From contig SNVD02014099.1 of the NCBI GenBank assembly GCA_013180625.2, positions 434,001-498,000 of the forward strand: 64,000 bases of DNA, written 5' to 3'. The position numbers and the translations under genes are program-made. Within the stretch, counting starts at the first letter, position 1; the number at the start of each line of letters is the position of its first letter. This DNA is from Boswellia sacra. Lineage: Eukaryota > Streptophyta > Magnoliopsida > Sapindales > Burseraceae. Under the pieces are notes generated by a model that saw only the letters and a program-made list of their open reading frames with translations, was not told the origin of the DNA and did not search any database. Positions 26,342 through 36,309 of the stretch are shown piece after piece.

Positions 26342-26887
26342 ATTTTTTTTAATCTTACTAAATTTTAAGATGATTTATTCAACAAAAGATTTTTACTTCA
26401 TATTGATTACAAATCTACGAAAAAGATTTTGCAAAAAGATGTTAAAAATTTAGTTTCTAAACAAAATTTTGCAAGATGACAGGCAATATTATCTGTATTT
26501 GACTTTGAAATTGAATTTATTAAAGGAGAAAATAATTCTACTCCAGATTTTTTAACAAGAGAATTTTTACAGGACAAAATCAAAGAGTGAAATACTTGAT
26601 GAGAATATTCAAAATGTCAGACAAAAAGATTATGAATGCTAGTGATTACATCATAACAAAAACTAATCAATCTATTCAAGTTACAGGAGTGAGCGAAGTC
26701 CCCATTGTAAACACTTATTCAGTTTTAGCTTAATATCCTCTTCGATCATTTTCTCAAGCTGTAGCATGGCCATCTACCAAACCAGGTACTCAATTAGTGA
26801 TTGGGTCATCTACCCGGGGTAGGTTCATCTATTCAAACGTCTAATTATATTACAAAAAGTTAACGTCAACATCTCCAAGCTACTTAG

Positions 26888-27344
26888 TGATGAGGAACGG
26901 GGTTCCTCAAATTAAAAGAAAGGGAGGGAGATGTGGATAGAGGAAAGGGAGAAATAATAGAAGAAATTGAGAGCGAAGAAGAGTGAAATTGAGGGAGAAG
27001 ATAATCTTTTTACTAAAAGATCAAAAATCAATAATAACCAAAGTTTGAAAAATAACATAACTAAAGGCTCCTATTTATAGGACATTAAAATGTAGTTGTA
27101 CTAGGAAATAAAGTCCGATTAGGAAATAGAATCCTAGTCCTAGTTTAACTAGAAAATACCAAAATTAAATCCTAGATAAAATAGTGAGCTATTTATTTGA
27201 AAAATAACTCAAATTAGGATTACTCCTAATTTAGGAAGTCAAAATCCCTAATAATAGTCAAAATCCCTAATTTATTAAAATCCCTAAAATCAAATTGAAA
27301 TCCCTAATTTTATTCCTAATTATAATCTAATTAGTCCTATATCA
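26888..27344 (-). repeat. 3' LTR of the gag-only element
   Basis: 457 bases, TGATGAGG...CTATATCA on the plus strand. It is closely similar to the partner LTR, with scattered single-base differences, so the insertion is not very recent. Confidence 0.85.
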
Positions 27345-27930
27345 ATTCTCCTTCGCTTGAAAGAACTCAACTCCTGGCGAGTTAACTAGAAAAAAACTCC
27401 AACAAAGCTATTATGTGGATGTGCCAGATGAACAAGGAAACGTCCAAGTATATCACGAACATGGCATAAAGCCTTCAAGAACTTAGATAAAACCATAGGC
27501 CCTGTAAACATGAGACAAGAAAGCATTGGAGGCTTGAAATGGGCTCGGTAAGCACACGAATCTTCCTCTTTAACCATTGAACTAAAAGTTAATTCCACAG
27601 GCACATGAAGTAAAGAAGCATGCAATTTAAGCCTAGGGATAGGCATAGGTTGAAGAAGTAAAGTTGAAGAGCAATGGTTGCTTGACATTTTAAGAAGTGG
27701 GCTTAGCAGGCTTTAAAGTGATAGTTGTACCATTATGAGAAAATGTATAGGTGTTATCTCTCCCACGGCTAGTAACATTCATGTCATAAAGTCAAGGTTG
27801 TCCAAGAAGAATATGAGCTACATCCACAGGAACAACATCACAATATATATTGGTATGATAAGATCCAAATATTAAAGGAACTAAGCACCTTTTAGTGACA
27901 TCCAAAGAAGTTTTATCAATCCAAGCTACC
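27345..27930 (-). pseudogene. Protease-end remains of the LTR element
   Basis: On the minus strand, translation in changing frames gives the later part of a Ty3/gypsy aspartic protease (a CDVVP-like segment and LLGQPW), followed by unrelated-looking frames up to the purine tract. No reverse transcriptase follows. The body ends here, so pol was lost by deletion. Confidence 0.55.
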
Positions 27931-28281
27931 TTAAGGATGTGGGTGAGGTTCGGTTGTAAGTTGTAGCCTAGAAATTATGGATTTAGAAACCACATTCATA
28001 GCACTTCTACTATCAATCACTAACTTACAAACCTTTCCCTTACAAGGAATGAAAGTATAAAAAATATTATTACGTATCCAATCTTCTTCTTTAAGCATAG
28101 CTAAAATATTTCTCACAATATTAACTTGAGGTACATCATCATCTAATCCCAAATCTTCATCAGTAGCTTCTAAAGGTTCAAGAACCTCTCCCATAGGTGC
28201 TTTATGTATTTCCTTTATCACTAAAGTGCAATGGGGACAACGAGAAGCAATATGACCTTTAGTGTGACAATGGTGACACAC
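27931..28281 (-). pseudogene. Zinc knuckle and aspartic protease of the LTR element
   Basis: The open frame starts with a CCHC-type zinc knuckle (CHHCHTKGHIASRCP), then an acidic linker and the retropepsin start LVIDSRSAMNVVS. In active family members the catalytic triad is Asp-Ser/Thr-Gly; here the Gly is Arg, which should destroy activity. The zinc knuckle packages RNA and the protease cleaves Gag-Pol. The piece overlaps the upstream gag frame in another frame, as expected after a frameshift. Confidence 0.7.
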
Positions 28282-29264
28282 AATTTGGGAATTACTAGGA
28301 TAAGAACTAGAATTGGCAAATGACCTTTCCCTATTTGTGTTTGCTTAGGAAGTCTTAGGTTGCAAAAAGTGTTTGAGTCCTCAAAGGATCTTGATGGAAG
28401 TGTTTGTGTGGGGGTTTGCCTAGTGTTAGGATATTGAAGAAAATGCTTTACTTCAATGGCTTTGTAGTGGGCTTCATCTAAAGTTGTTGGGGCATGCAAA
28501 TTAACTAGTCGTTGAATATCAAAGCGGAGCCCATGGATAAACCTAGACCAAGTGATGTCATCGTCTTCAAAAATCCCACTCCTAACCATAATATCATTGA
28601 ACTTATGTAAGTATACAGTGACACTCAAAAGCCCTTGTTTAAGATTAAACATTTGTGAAAGCAGTTAGGTTTTGTAAGTAGGAGGTACATACTTTCTACG
28701 TAACCTAGACTTCATGTCATCCCAACTAAGAATTTTCCCTTCACGCTCTACCTCTCGCTCTACAATATGCCAATGTTGTTTTGCAAGCCCGACTAACTTA
28801 AGTTTAGGAAGACAAATTCATAACTCGTCTGATATGTTAAACCACCCAAAATATTCCTCTATAGTAGCTATCTAATCTAAGAATGCATTAGGATCCATCC
28901 TAACATGAAATTCAGGGATATCTCATTTAACATGCTTAGTGATACTCTCATATTCATCTTTTAAATTCTTATCACCATGCTTAGCATGTTTACAACTACC
29001 CTTCTCACTACTTTTAGCCTTCTCAAGATCAAATTCTAACTTAGGGATACTATTTTCACCTCTAAGAGTTTCTTCTTTCTTTGGAGTTCTACCCAAAATC
29101 CCTTTATTCTTTTGATCCCTATACTTAGTAGATGAATCCACTTTAAGATCTTCTTTTGTAAGACAGGAAGCTTGTAAGGCTTTCATGGATTCTAGTAATT
29201 CTGTCATTTGAGTGTTTATCCTAGTTTCCACGGTGTCTATCCTAGTGTTTGTTGCTTGTATCAT
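28221..29264 (-). pseudogene. gag remains of the LTR element
   Basis: Two open pieces (29,264-28,923 and 28,652-28,221) with decayed sequence between them. The first has a coiled-coil-like start with repeated ETRIN and TNTRID patterns and many lysines. The second matches the retrotransposon gag core of plant Ty3/gypsy elements (WSRFIHGLR, LVNLHAPTTLDEA). Stops at about 28,660-28,920 break the frame. Confidence 0.65.
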
Positions 29265-29590
29265 GTCAATTAATTGTTGAACTGTCTCAGGTTGAAGACT
29301 ATCAAGTTTTTGGACTGAAGTTCAGAGGTATCAGGGTCTTGATTTTGGTTTTTCTTGTTTCCAGTCATCATGATAAGATAAAATTAGGCTAAATTGATGC
29401 AAACTACTCAAATACCCACAAAATCAACAATTAGAACAAAAGTAAAAGGGCAAAAGGTCAAACCAAATTATGTGTTGTTTGTAAACAATAACTCCGATGT
29501 GAATAGTGCACTTCTGTGAACAATGATTCTGGTGTGAACAGTTTCGTTGATGAACAGTGACTGCGGAATTGATGATGGGCTGTCACCAAT

Positions 29591-30047
29591 TGATGAGGAA
29601 CGGGGTTCCTCAAATTAAAAGAAAGGGAGAGAGATGTAGATAGAGGAAATGGGAGAAAAATAGAGGAAATTGAGAGAGAAGCAAAGTGAAATTGAGGGAG
29701 AAGACAATCTTTTAACTAAAGGATCAAAAATCGATAATAACCAAAGTCTGAAAAATAATATAACTAAAGGCTCCTATTTATAGGACCTTAAAATATAGTA
29801 CTACTAGGAAATAAAATCCTATTAGGAAATAGAATCATAATCCTAATTTAACTAGAAAATACCAAAATTAAATCCTAGATAAAATGGTAAACTATTTATT
29901 AGAAAAATAACTCAAATTAGGATTACTACTAATTTAGGAAGTCAAAATCCCTAATAATAGTCAAAATTCCTAATTTATTAAAATCCTTGAAATTAAATTG
30001 AAATCCCTGATTTTATTCCTAAATATAATCTAATTGGTCCTACATCA
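29591..30047 (-). repeat. 5' LTR of the gag-only element
   Basis: 457 bases, TGATGAGG...CTACATCA on the plus strand. It has exactly the length of its partner. Its outer end borders the CTCAG target duplication. Confidence 0.85.
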
Positions 30048-31271
30048 CTCAGTACACTAAGTCAGTCTCTTTAGTTGAATTAGAAACCCTTACTCAAAGA
30101 TTATTCCTTCTAGATTGTCAATATATTACAGATAATCCATTGAAAAATCGTCAATTTTATGAATTGATTCTAGTTGATACCGATAGCATAGAAATATTCC
30201 ATCATAGGGATCCAAAAAATCCAGATCAAATTTCTTATTCAACCTATAAAATAAAGAAAGTCAAAACCCCTAGAGAATTTGGTACTCAGTCCATCTGGAC
30301 CAATGTTTCTTTTTCAATTTCTTACGAACTAAATAGTTATAATTATGTAGATTATCAAAAAGCCTGGTTTAATATGTTTTATCTTAGAACATTTGATCAT
30401 TCTTGGTTTATCCATTCTGATACTAGTGTCAAAAGTATTATCCATTTTGGTTCCTGGAATGATGGTATTATTTAGGAGATAATCCAGCAATTTATCCAGA
30501 ACAGATTAATCAATTATCCTTTCCTTATTATAAAAAATATGCTGATGTCCCAGATAAAGTTTTCATCCAACAAATCAATTTCCATATAGATTTTCAAATT
30601 CTCTAGATTTTATCTTGGTCATACACCATTGAGTCACATTATTCTCATTATTTTTTATCATTAGTAAGAGAATTTAGAATTAAATGGTCAGATAAGTATG
30701 ATATTTTAAGATCTTCAGCTCAAAATATTCAGCAATGACTCAAGATCGGTAAAAAGCCTATTCGATCTTAGGCCAAGCCCACTACTCCATCAATGATAGA
30801 AGGCCAAGCCCATGACAAGTTAACATCCTCAAAAGGCTTTTAAAAGAAGGAGTCAAAAAGTGAACAGCTCAAGCAATTAATGGTACTTTTAACAGATTTC
30901 AGATAGTTCATCTGATAATACTCTAGATAATCTAGAAGAAGATCCATTTGGTGGACCATTTTCCCAAGATCCTTATGATCTGTAATCAATAAAGTCAAAA
31001 ATATCCAATTCATGTTTCTAGAAAAGCAGTGGAAAAAGCATAAAGCAAGGTTATCATGTCATGTGAGGACAATTCTAGCCATCCACGTTTCATTGAAGTC
31101 CTTTAAGCTTATCAAAAACAGTAAAAGATATATATAATTGAGTCAATTTGTTAAAAGTTGTAATCAATATGTTTCATATGTGTTGGAGTCATGTGTACGA
31201 TAGTCAAAGATATTTGTAAGAATGTAATGATGTTAGTGGATTTCAAAAGTTTTGAAGTCTATCACTAAGCC

Positions 31272-31374
31272 TATATAAAAAGTGTTGCAACCAAAGAGGA
31301 GGCATCGACTAGAATGAGTGAGTGTTTGCCTTCGAAGTTCTCTTGTAATATTTTCAAAGAAAGTTTTCAATAAA
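31272..31374 (+). promoter_or_regulatory. Viral promoter TATA box and poly(A) signal, right arm
   Basis: TATATAAA at 31,272-31,279 and AATAAA at 31,369-31,374 lie about 97 bases apart, the same order as in the left arm. Transcription from this box would run towards the RLP remains at 31,506, on the strand opposite to the RLP sense. Confidence 0.55.
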
Positions 31375-31505
31375 GTAAGTTTTACTCATCTCTTATTTTT
31401 CACATTTCCAACTTGTTATTTAAGTCATACGCTTCGTTTATATACTATTCTAATTATTACTTTTCAACATTTCTTGTATTGTTTCATGCTTTTATCCGAT
31501 CCTAC

Positions 31506-33823
31506 TTGTTGAGGAATTTCTCCCAATAATTTGCAATTAGAGACATCCAATGATTCTACGCTTGCTAGGTTACCTAAAGATGATGGAATGTAACCTTGGA
31601 GATTATTATTGGAGAGGTTAAGAAAATGAAGCCCTTTTAATTAATTTGCCAATGGATTCTGGAATCTCACCTTCAAATCTTTTACTAGACAAAATAATGC
31701 CTGTTAGGATATTTGGGATCTTCTCATACTTTATTTCTGTGACTTTGTTCATCACAGTCATTGGAGAAGCACACCGATCAAAGTTAAAAAAGGCAGCAGT
31801 GTTAATCTTCAAGTGGTGATAATTGAAACTGCATATACGCTAGTTGGCTTTTATTGACAAATTTCATGGCCTTCCAAGACTCGAAGTATTTTGATGGAAG
31901 CTCACCTGTTAATCTATTTTGAGAAAGGTCAATTATGTGCAATTTGGGAAATTCAAAATCACTTTGAGGTTCCTTTATCACATTATGGAATCTGTTAGAT
32001 CGCAAGATAGGAACCTTCAACTCTTGAAGACTTCCCAACCAAGAGGGAAAAAAAATCAGTGATACGGTTTTCTCCAAGACTAAGAAATTCTAAACTTGTA
32101 CAGTTGGCTAATGACCTTGGAATTCCTCCTAATAGATTGCTACCTAAATCCATCATCTTTAGCTTTGTTCCCTTCATGCAGATTTGAGGAATAATTCTGT
32201 GAAATTTATTGCTACTTAGTTGTAGTATTGATAGGCCATAACTGAAATTGCCCAAACATTGTGGAAGCATTCCGCTTAAGTTCTTGTGAGGCAAATCAAA
32301 AGCATAAAGACTACTCAAGCTGCATATCGGACATGGAATTTTTCCCATGAGTTGATTGTTTGAAACCAGATAGAAAAGTGCGGATTCTGACAATGGAATT
32401 GGAATTGGTCCTCGCAACTTATTGAACCTAAGATCTAAACTGTAACGACCCTTCCCCCGCCCGATCTCTCCCGGGCGCACAAGGACCCCCCTGCCCTGCC
32501 TCCGGGGTCACAGGTACATGGCCGGACACTCTAAGGTATTGTCCGCTCTGGGGCCCACCGGTCCCGCACGGTTTTGTCCACACTCCGTGTATCTACACAC
32601 GGGTGTGACGCCTCCCCCACTCGAACCCAAGACCCCAAAGGTCATTCAAGTTCAAAGTGTACTTTGAACTTGAATGACCTTTGGGGTCTTGGGTTCGAGT
32701 GGGGGAGGCGTCACACCCGTGTGTAGATACACGGAGTGTGGACAAAACCGTGCGGGACCGGTGGGCCCCAGAGCGGACAATACCTTAGAGTGTCCGGCCA
32801 TGTACCTGTGACCCCGGAGGCAGGGCAGGGGGGTCCTTGTGCGCCCGGGAGAGATCGGGCGGGGGAAGGGTCGTTACATAAACTGACTAGGTTAATCCAT
32901 GGAAGCACAACATGATGTTGCTCAAATCCTGTCAAAAGGTTATTGGAAAGGTTCAAGGATGACAAATTGTCTACACTTACGTTTAACAACCATCCAGGTA
33001 TTTGACCTTGTATATTGTTTGAGGAAAGGTGTAACCCCAGTAATTGATGTTGGTTCCACAGAAAATTTGGAAATCCACTAAGGTTGCATGATCCAAATCC
33101 TATAGACTCAAATTGCTGCTGAGTTATGTTAACATTGGTTTTGCTGAGCAATGACAAATCGTTTGATGACAGAACTAACCATGTCAGGCTTTTGAGATTA
33201 AGAAGAAAGCTATCCAACTCAACTGTGCCGTTCAAATTATTCAACTCAAGAGCAAGTTTTTGAACATTCTCGAGTTCAAAGATAGAGCTAGGAATTGAGC
33301 CTTGCAATCGATTTAACGACAGATCTAGAATCAGTCATTCGGTTAGGTTTTTAATTTCAAATGGAATTGAACCTGTCAGATGATTAGACCTCAAAGTTAG
33401 CTCAGTTAATTGATTCATATTCATGAGCCAATACGGGATTGGACCAGATAATTGGTTCTCCATCATATATAATCTACTAAGCTGCGTTAGATTCATGAGA
33501 CCAAAGGGAATTTCACCAACTAAGTTGAGCTCGGAAAGATCTAAAAAGGTGAGTTTGGATAGCTTATTGATCCAAGACAATGAAGATGAATTTCGATCTT
33601 GAAAATTGTTCCTAGGAAGTTCAAGGATATTGAGTTGGGTAAGATTACCAAGTGAAGATGGAAGGCCAAAGAAATTGCAATTGTAGATGTGCAGTTGTTC
33701 TAAAAAGCCAAGATTTTCGATGGAAATAGGCAGCTTACCTCTGAAAGCGTTAGAAGAAAGTTCTAGATAGACAAGCTTGGTAAGGCTGCCAAATGAAGAT
33801 GGCATTGTTCCTGAAAAGCACAA
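31506..33823 (-). pseudogene. RLP pseudogene, middle leucine-rich-repeat region
   Basis: On the minus strand it reads as about 20 plant extracellular leucine-rich repeats (for example GTMPSSFGSLTKLVYLEL and LVGEIPFGLMNLTQLS), with the loop-out and last repeats of an RLP towards 31,506. Lesions are an in-frame TGA at 33,335-33,337 after KNLTE, a +1 frameshift in a run of eight T (about 32,048-32,055), further changes near 31,640-31,810, and a 438-bp palindromic insertion at 32,441-32,878. It ends abruptly at 31,506 next to viral sequence, at EIPQQ. The C-terminal end is found only beyond the virus, in the copy at 22,729. Confidence 0.85.
32441..32878. mobile_element. Perfect 438-bp palindromic (foldback) insertion
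   Basis: The two 218-base arms are reverse complements with no mismatch that I could find, around a 2-base centre (GT at 32,659-32,660). Ends are TGTAACGACC and GGTCGTTACA. TAAAC flanks both sides (32,436-32,440 and 32,879-32,883). The copy of this RLP segment at 24,000-24,030 has a single TAAAC and no insertion, which proves the borders. The arms are GC-rich, unlike the surroundings. TG...CA ends with a 5-bp duplication fit retroviral-type integrase; a palindromic LTR-derived product and an unclassified foldback DNA element are both possible. Confidence 0.9.
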
Positions 33824-36300
33824 AGCAGTCGTTAGTGATATTCAAATTGCTCCGAAGTTGTATTAATAGTGGTTCTTGTCAGCACTTATAAAAATATAAC
33901 TTTTAAGTCAAGAAGAAACATATATGACTACCTCCATTATTCCGCTTAAATTATTTGAATGAAGAATGTGTTTTTGAAAATTCTAGAGTTTCAAGATAAA
34001 GCTAGGAATTGAGTCTTGCAAATGATTTGTGAAACATACAAAAAACTCCAATTAGGTTAGGCTTTTAATTAATTACCATATTCTAATATTATAAATTTTT
34101 ATTCTTATTTCACATAATATTATTTCTAATGTAACCATGTAATTAGTCGACCACTTTGATTTACTTTAAAAAAATGAGCGAAGCCAATGCCAGTATGCCA
34201 CAATGGTCTTGGTGCTGGCAATGAGAAGAATTTCTTTCTTAAAAATCTCTTTTTCTTCCTTCTAATATATAAGTGAATCTTTTGGTTTTAATACGTAAGT
34301 TGGTTTGTTTAATTAATATATTTTTTTTCATGAAGGTTTTCACTTTGTTGAGTTTGCGGCAATAAAAATATTGGGAGACGTCATACGATGATTCAAATTG
34401 ATCCGAACTTGTTTGCTAAAATTTTAATTGGAGCTCAGAAACTAGTAATTGTGTATAATTAACGATTGAAGCATTCTTACACTTCTGAGGCTAAAAATGT
34501 CTTTACAGCATTAAAGAGAACAATTCTGTTAAGTCTTCATAACGACTTAGATGTTTAAGATTTATGTGTTATCTTATTTAAAGCATTTTTTCCATTTACC
34601 TGAGTTCAAATCTCAGGGGTGTATTTGTTATTAACCGTTAAATATAATAGGCATTTAATTATGAAATAAAAAATTAAAACATTATTTAGACCTTGTTCAT
34701 TCAGGGTTAAGTAAAAAATTAATCAGATAGTGTGCCAAATAAAAAAAAAATTGAAAATTCTTAAAAGAAAAAGGGTCACATAAGATTAAGTGATAAGTGC
34801 TACAAACGAACAGCCTAAGTTGATTGTAAAAACATATAACTAATGCTCACCTGTAAAAGAGTTATAACTCACCTGTAATAGAGTTATAAGAAAGGTCTAG
34901 ATGCTGCAGCTCAGTAAGGCTGCCAAATGCAGATGGAATTGTTCCCGAAATGTACAAAGCAGCAATTATTGATATTACCTTTTAAGACGATTAGATGAAA
35001 CATCTCTATCTCCATTGATCCGCTCAAATTATATTTGAATGAAGAACTTGCATGTTTTTGAAAATTCTTTAGTTTCAAGATAAAGCCAGGAATTCAGTAC
35101 TCTTCAATTGATTTGTGAAACATACAAAAACTTCAATTAGGTTAGGTACTAAGTAATTACCAAATTCTCAGATATATAGGTTAATTGGCTCAAATTCAGA
35201 AGCTAGTATGAGATTGAACCGGATAATATGTTGTTCATCTCATATATATATATAAATATCTCTAATATTCTACTTTAGATTCATGACACAATGGTTATTT
35301 TTTATTTACTTAAGACTTTAATAACATTTAATACATAACATTTAATTTGAAAATAATTCATTTTTTTCTTTGTTTTTCACATATCTTAGAAAAAATATTA
35401 AGTCTGTATTTTAACTTAAAAATTTGACATATTTAGTATTATAACCAAAAAATAAGTATATTTAAGATTGTCTATTATAAACCATTGGAAATAAAACATT
35501 TGAAAAAAAAACCAAAATGATAAAAAAATAATAAACTAATAATTTATTTTAAATTTATGCAATTTATTAAAATAAAGAATTTTGTTTGCAATAGAATTTC
35601 ATTCTATTTATGTCTTTTTAAGGTTATACTTTATTATATTAAAATAAAAAAACTTAATAACCAAAATTTTAAATGTTTATAATATTTATTAAAATTATAT
35701 ATAAAATTAACTATATAATTTAAATTAGAAATTCATTTTTTTGAATAAAACTTGTAAAATTCATATTCATTTCATATTCAATAAATTATTTTATTTTATT
35801 TACTCAATTTCAAGGCTACCAGATCTTGGATCGACCTACGCAGGGAACTATCGCTTTATTTTCTAAAACAACTTGGGCAGCCCTGTAGATTGTTTAAAAA
35901 GAAAAAAGAAAAAAAATCGTGAAACTGGCGCTACTAGTGGTTGTTGCCTAAGACAATGACCATCCGATTTTCGTCTGATAGCGAAATCATTTAAATGTAA
36001 TAAATACTTGATATCTACATAATGTAATATTTTTTAATTTCATAAATTTTTGGTATTTATTAAAATGTAAGGGTATCTATGGAATGAAAGAGTAATATAT
36101 AATTAAGATATTTTTCATCATTAAATTTAATTTAAATAAAAAAATTATACTTTTGGAATAGGTTGTATACCACTTAAAAAAAAAAAGTGAAAATTGAAAA
36201 AAAAAAAGGGTTGGCGGGTTGGTAAAAGGTATAAACACTTGAGGCTTTAGCTGCGTGATAAAAGCAAACTTAGTTACACTAATTGTAAACCTAATTGTAA
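33824..36300 (-). other. Decayed RLP spacer with leucine-rich-repeat fragments
   Basis: Mostly AT-rich. A leucine-rich-repeat remnant lies at 34,858-34,960 (minus strand: GTIPSAFGSLTELQHLDLSY), similar to the start of the piece at 33,823. Two stretches, about 33,960-34,080 and 35,030-35,155, share AAGATAAAGC and GTGAAACATACAAAAAC and look like copies of one another, so part of this region arose by local duplication. From 35,260 to 36,300 I see nothing. Confidence 0.5.
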
Positions 36301-36309
36301 AAAGATCTA

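Larger units (their letters stand above)
26888..30047 (-). mobile_element. Ty3/gypsy-type LTR retrotransposon, gag and protease only
   Basis: Two direct repeats of 457 bases each (26,888-27,344 and 29,591-30,047) begin TGATGAGG and end ATCA. Flanking bases CTTAG (26,883-26,887) and CTCAG (30,048-30,052) form a 5-bp target duplication with one mismatch. The genes run on the minus strand, so the right repeat is the 5' LTR. A primer site starting TGGTGACAG lies two bases inside it, and a purine-rich tract (AAGCGAAGGAGA on the minus strand) lies inside the left LTR. The body of about 2.2 kb holds gag and protease remains but no reverse transcriptase or integrase, so the element is not autonomous. 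It entered the pararetrovirus fragment after that was in place. Confidence 0.85.
26342..31505 (+). mobile_element. Endogenous pararetrovirus fragment, right arm, split by an LTR element
   Basis: On the plus strand this arm repeats the content of the left arm in mirror order: RNase H end (about 26,370-26,570), the start of ORF2 (about 26,640), then ORF2 again from 30,048. The longest open piece is 30,140-30,475 (ELILVDTDS; a DHSWF motif near the end). Decayed sequence to about 30,985 and the promoter region to 31,505 follow. An LTR retrotransposon (26,888-30,047) sits inside ORF2. Stops occur in the RNase H part and after 30,475. The parts belong to one arm interrupted by the later insertion; none can be functional. 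Confidence 0.75.

Noticed and set aside
26300..26342. A hairpin or replication origin at the centre of the viral inverted pair
   Set aside because: The unpaired 40 bases are explained as extra RNase H-side sequence of the left arm. No origin-like motif is visible.
32640..32710. GGTTCGAGTGG near the centre of the palindrome resembles a tRNA B box
   Set aside because: Only 9 of 11 consensus bases fit. There is no A box at the right distance and no tRNA fold apart from the palindrome itself. Not called as a tRNA or SINE.
32711..32878. Open frame running from the RLP into the palindrome (minus strand)
   Set aside because: It is read-through into the insertion. The empty copy shows that the RLP frame should continue at LDLRFNKLRG beyond it.
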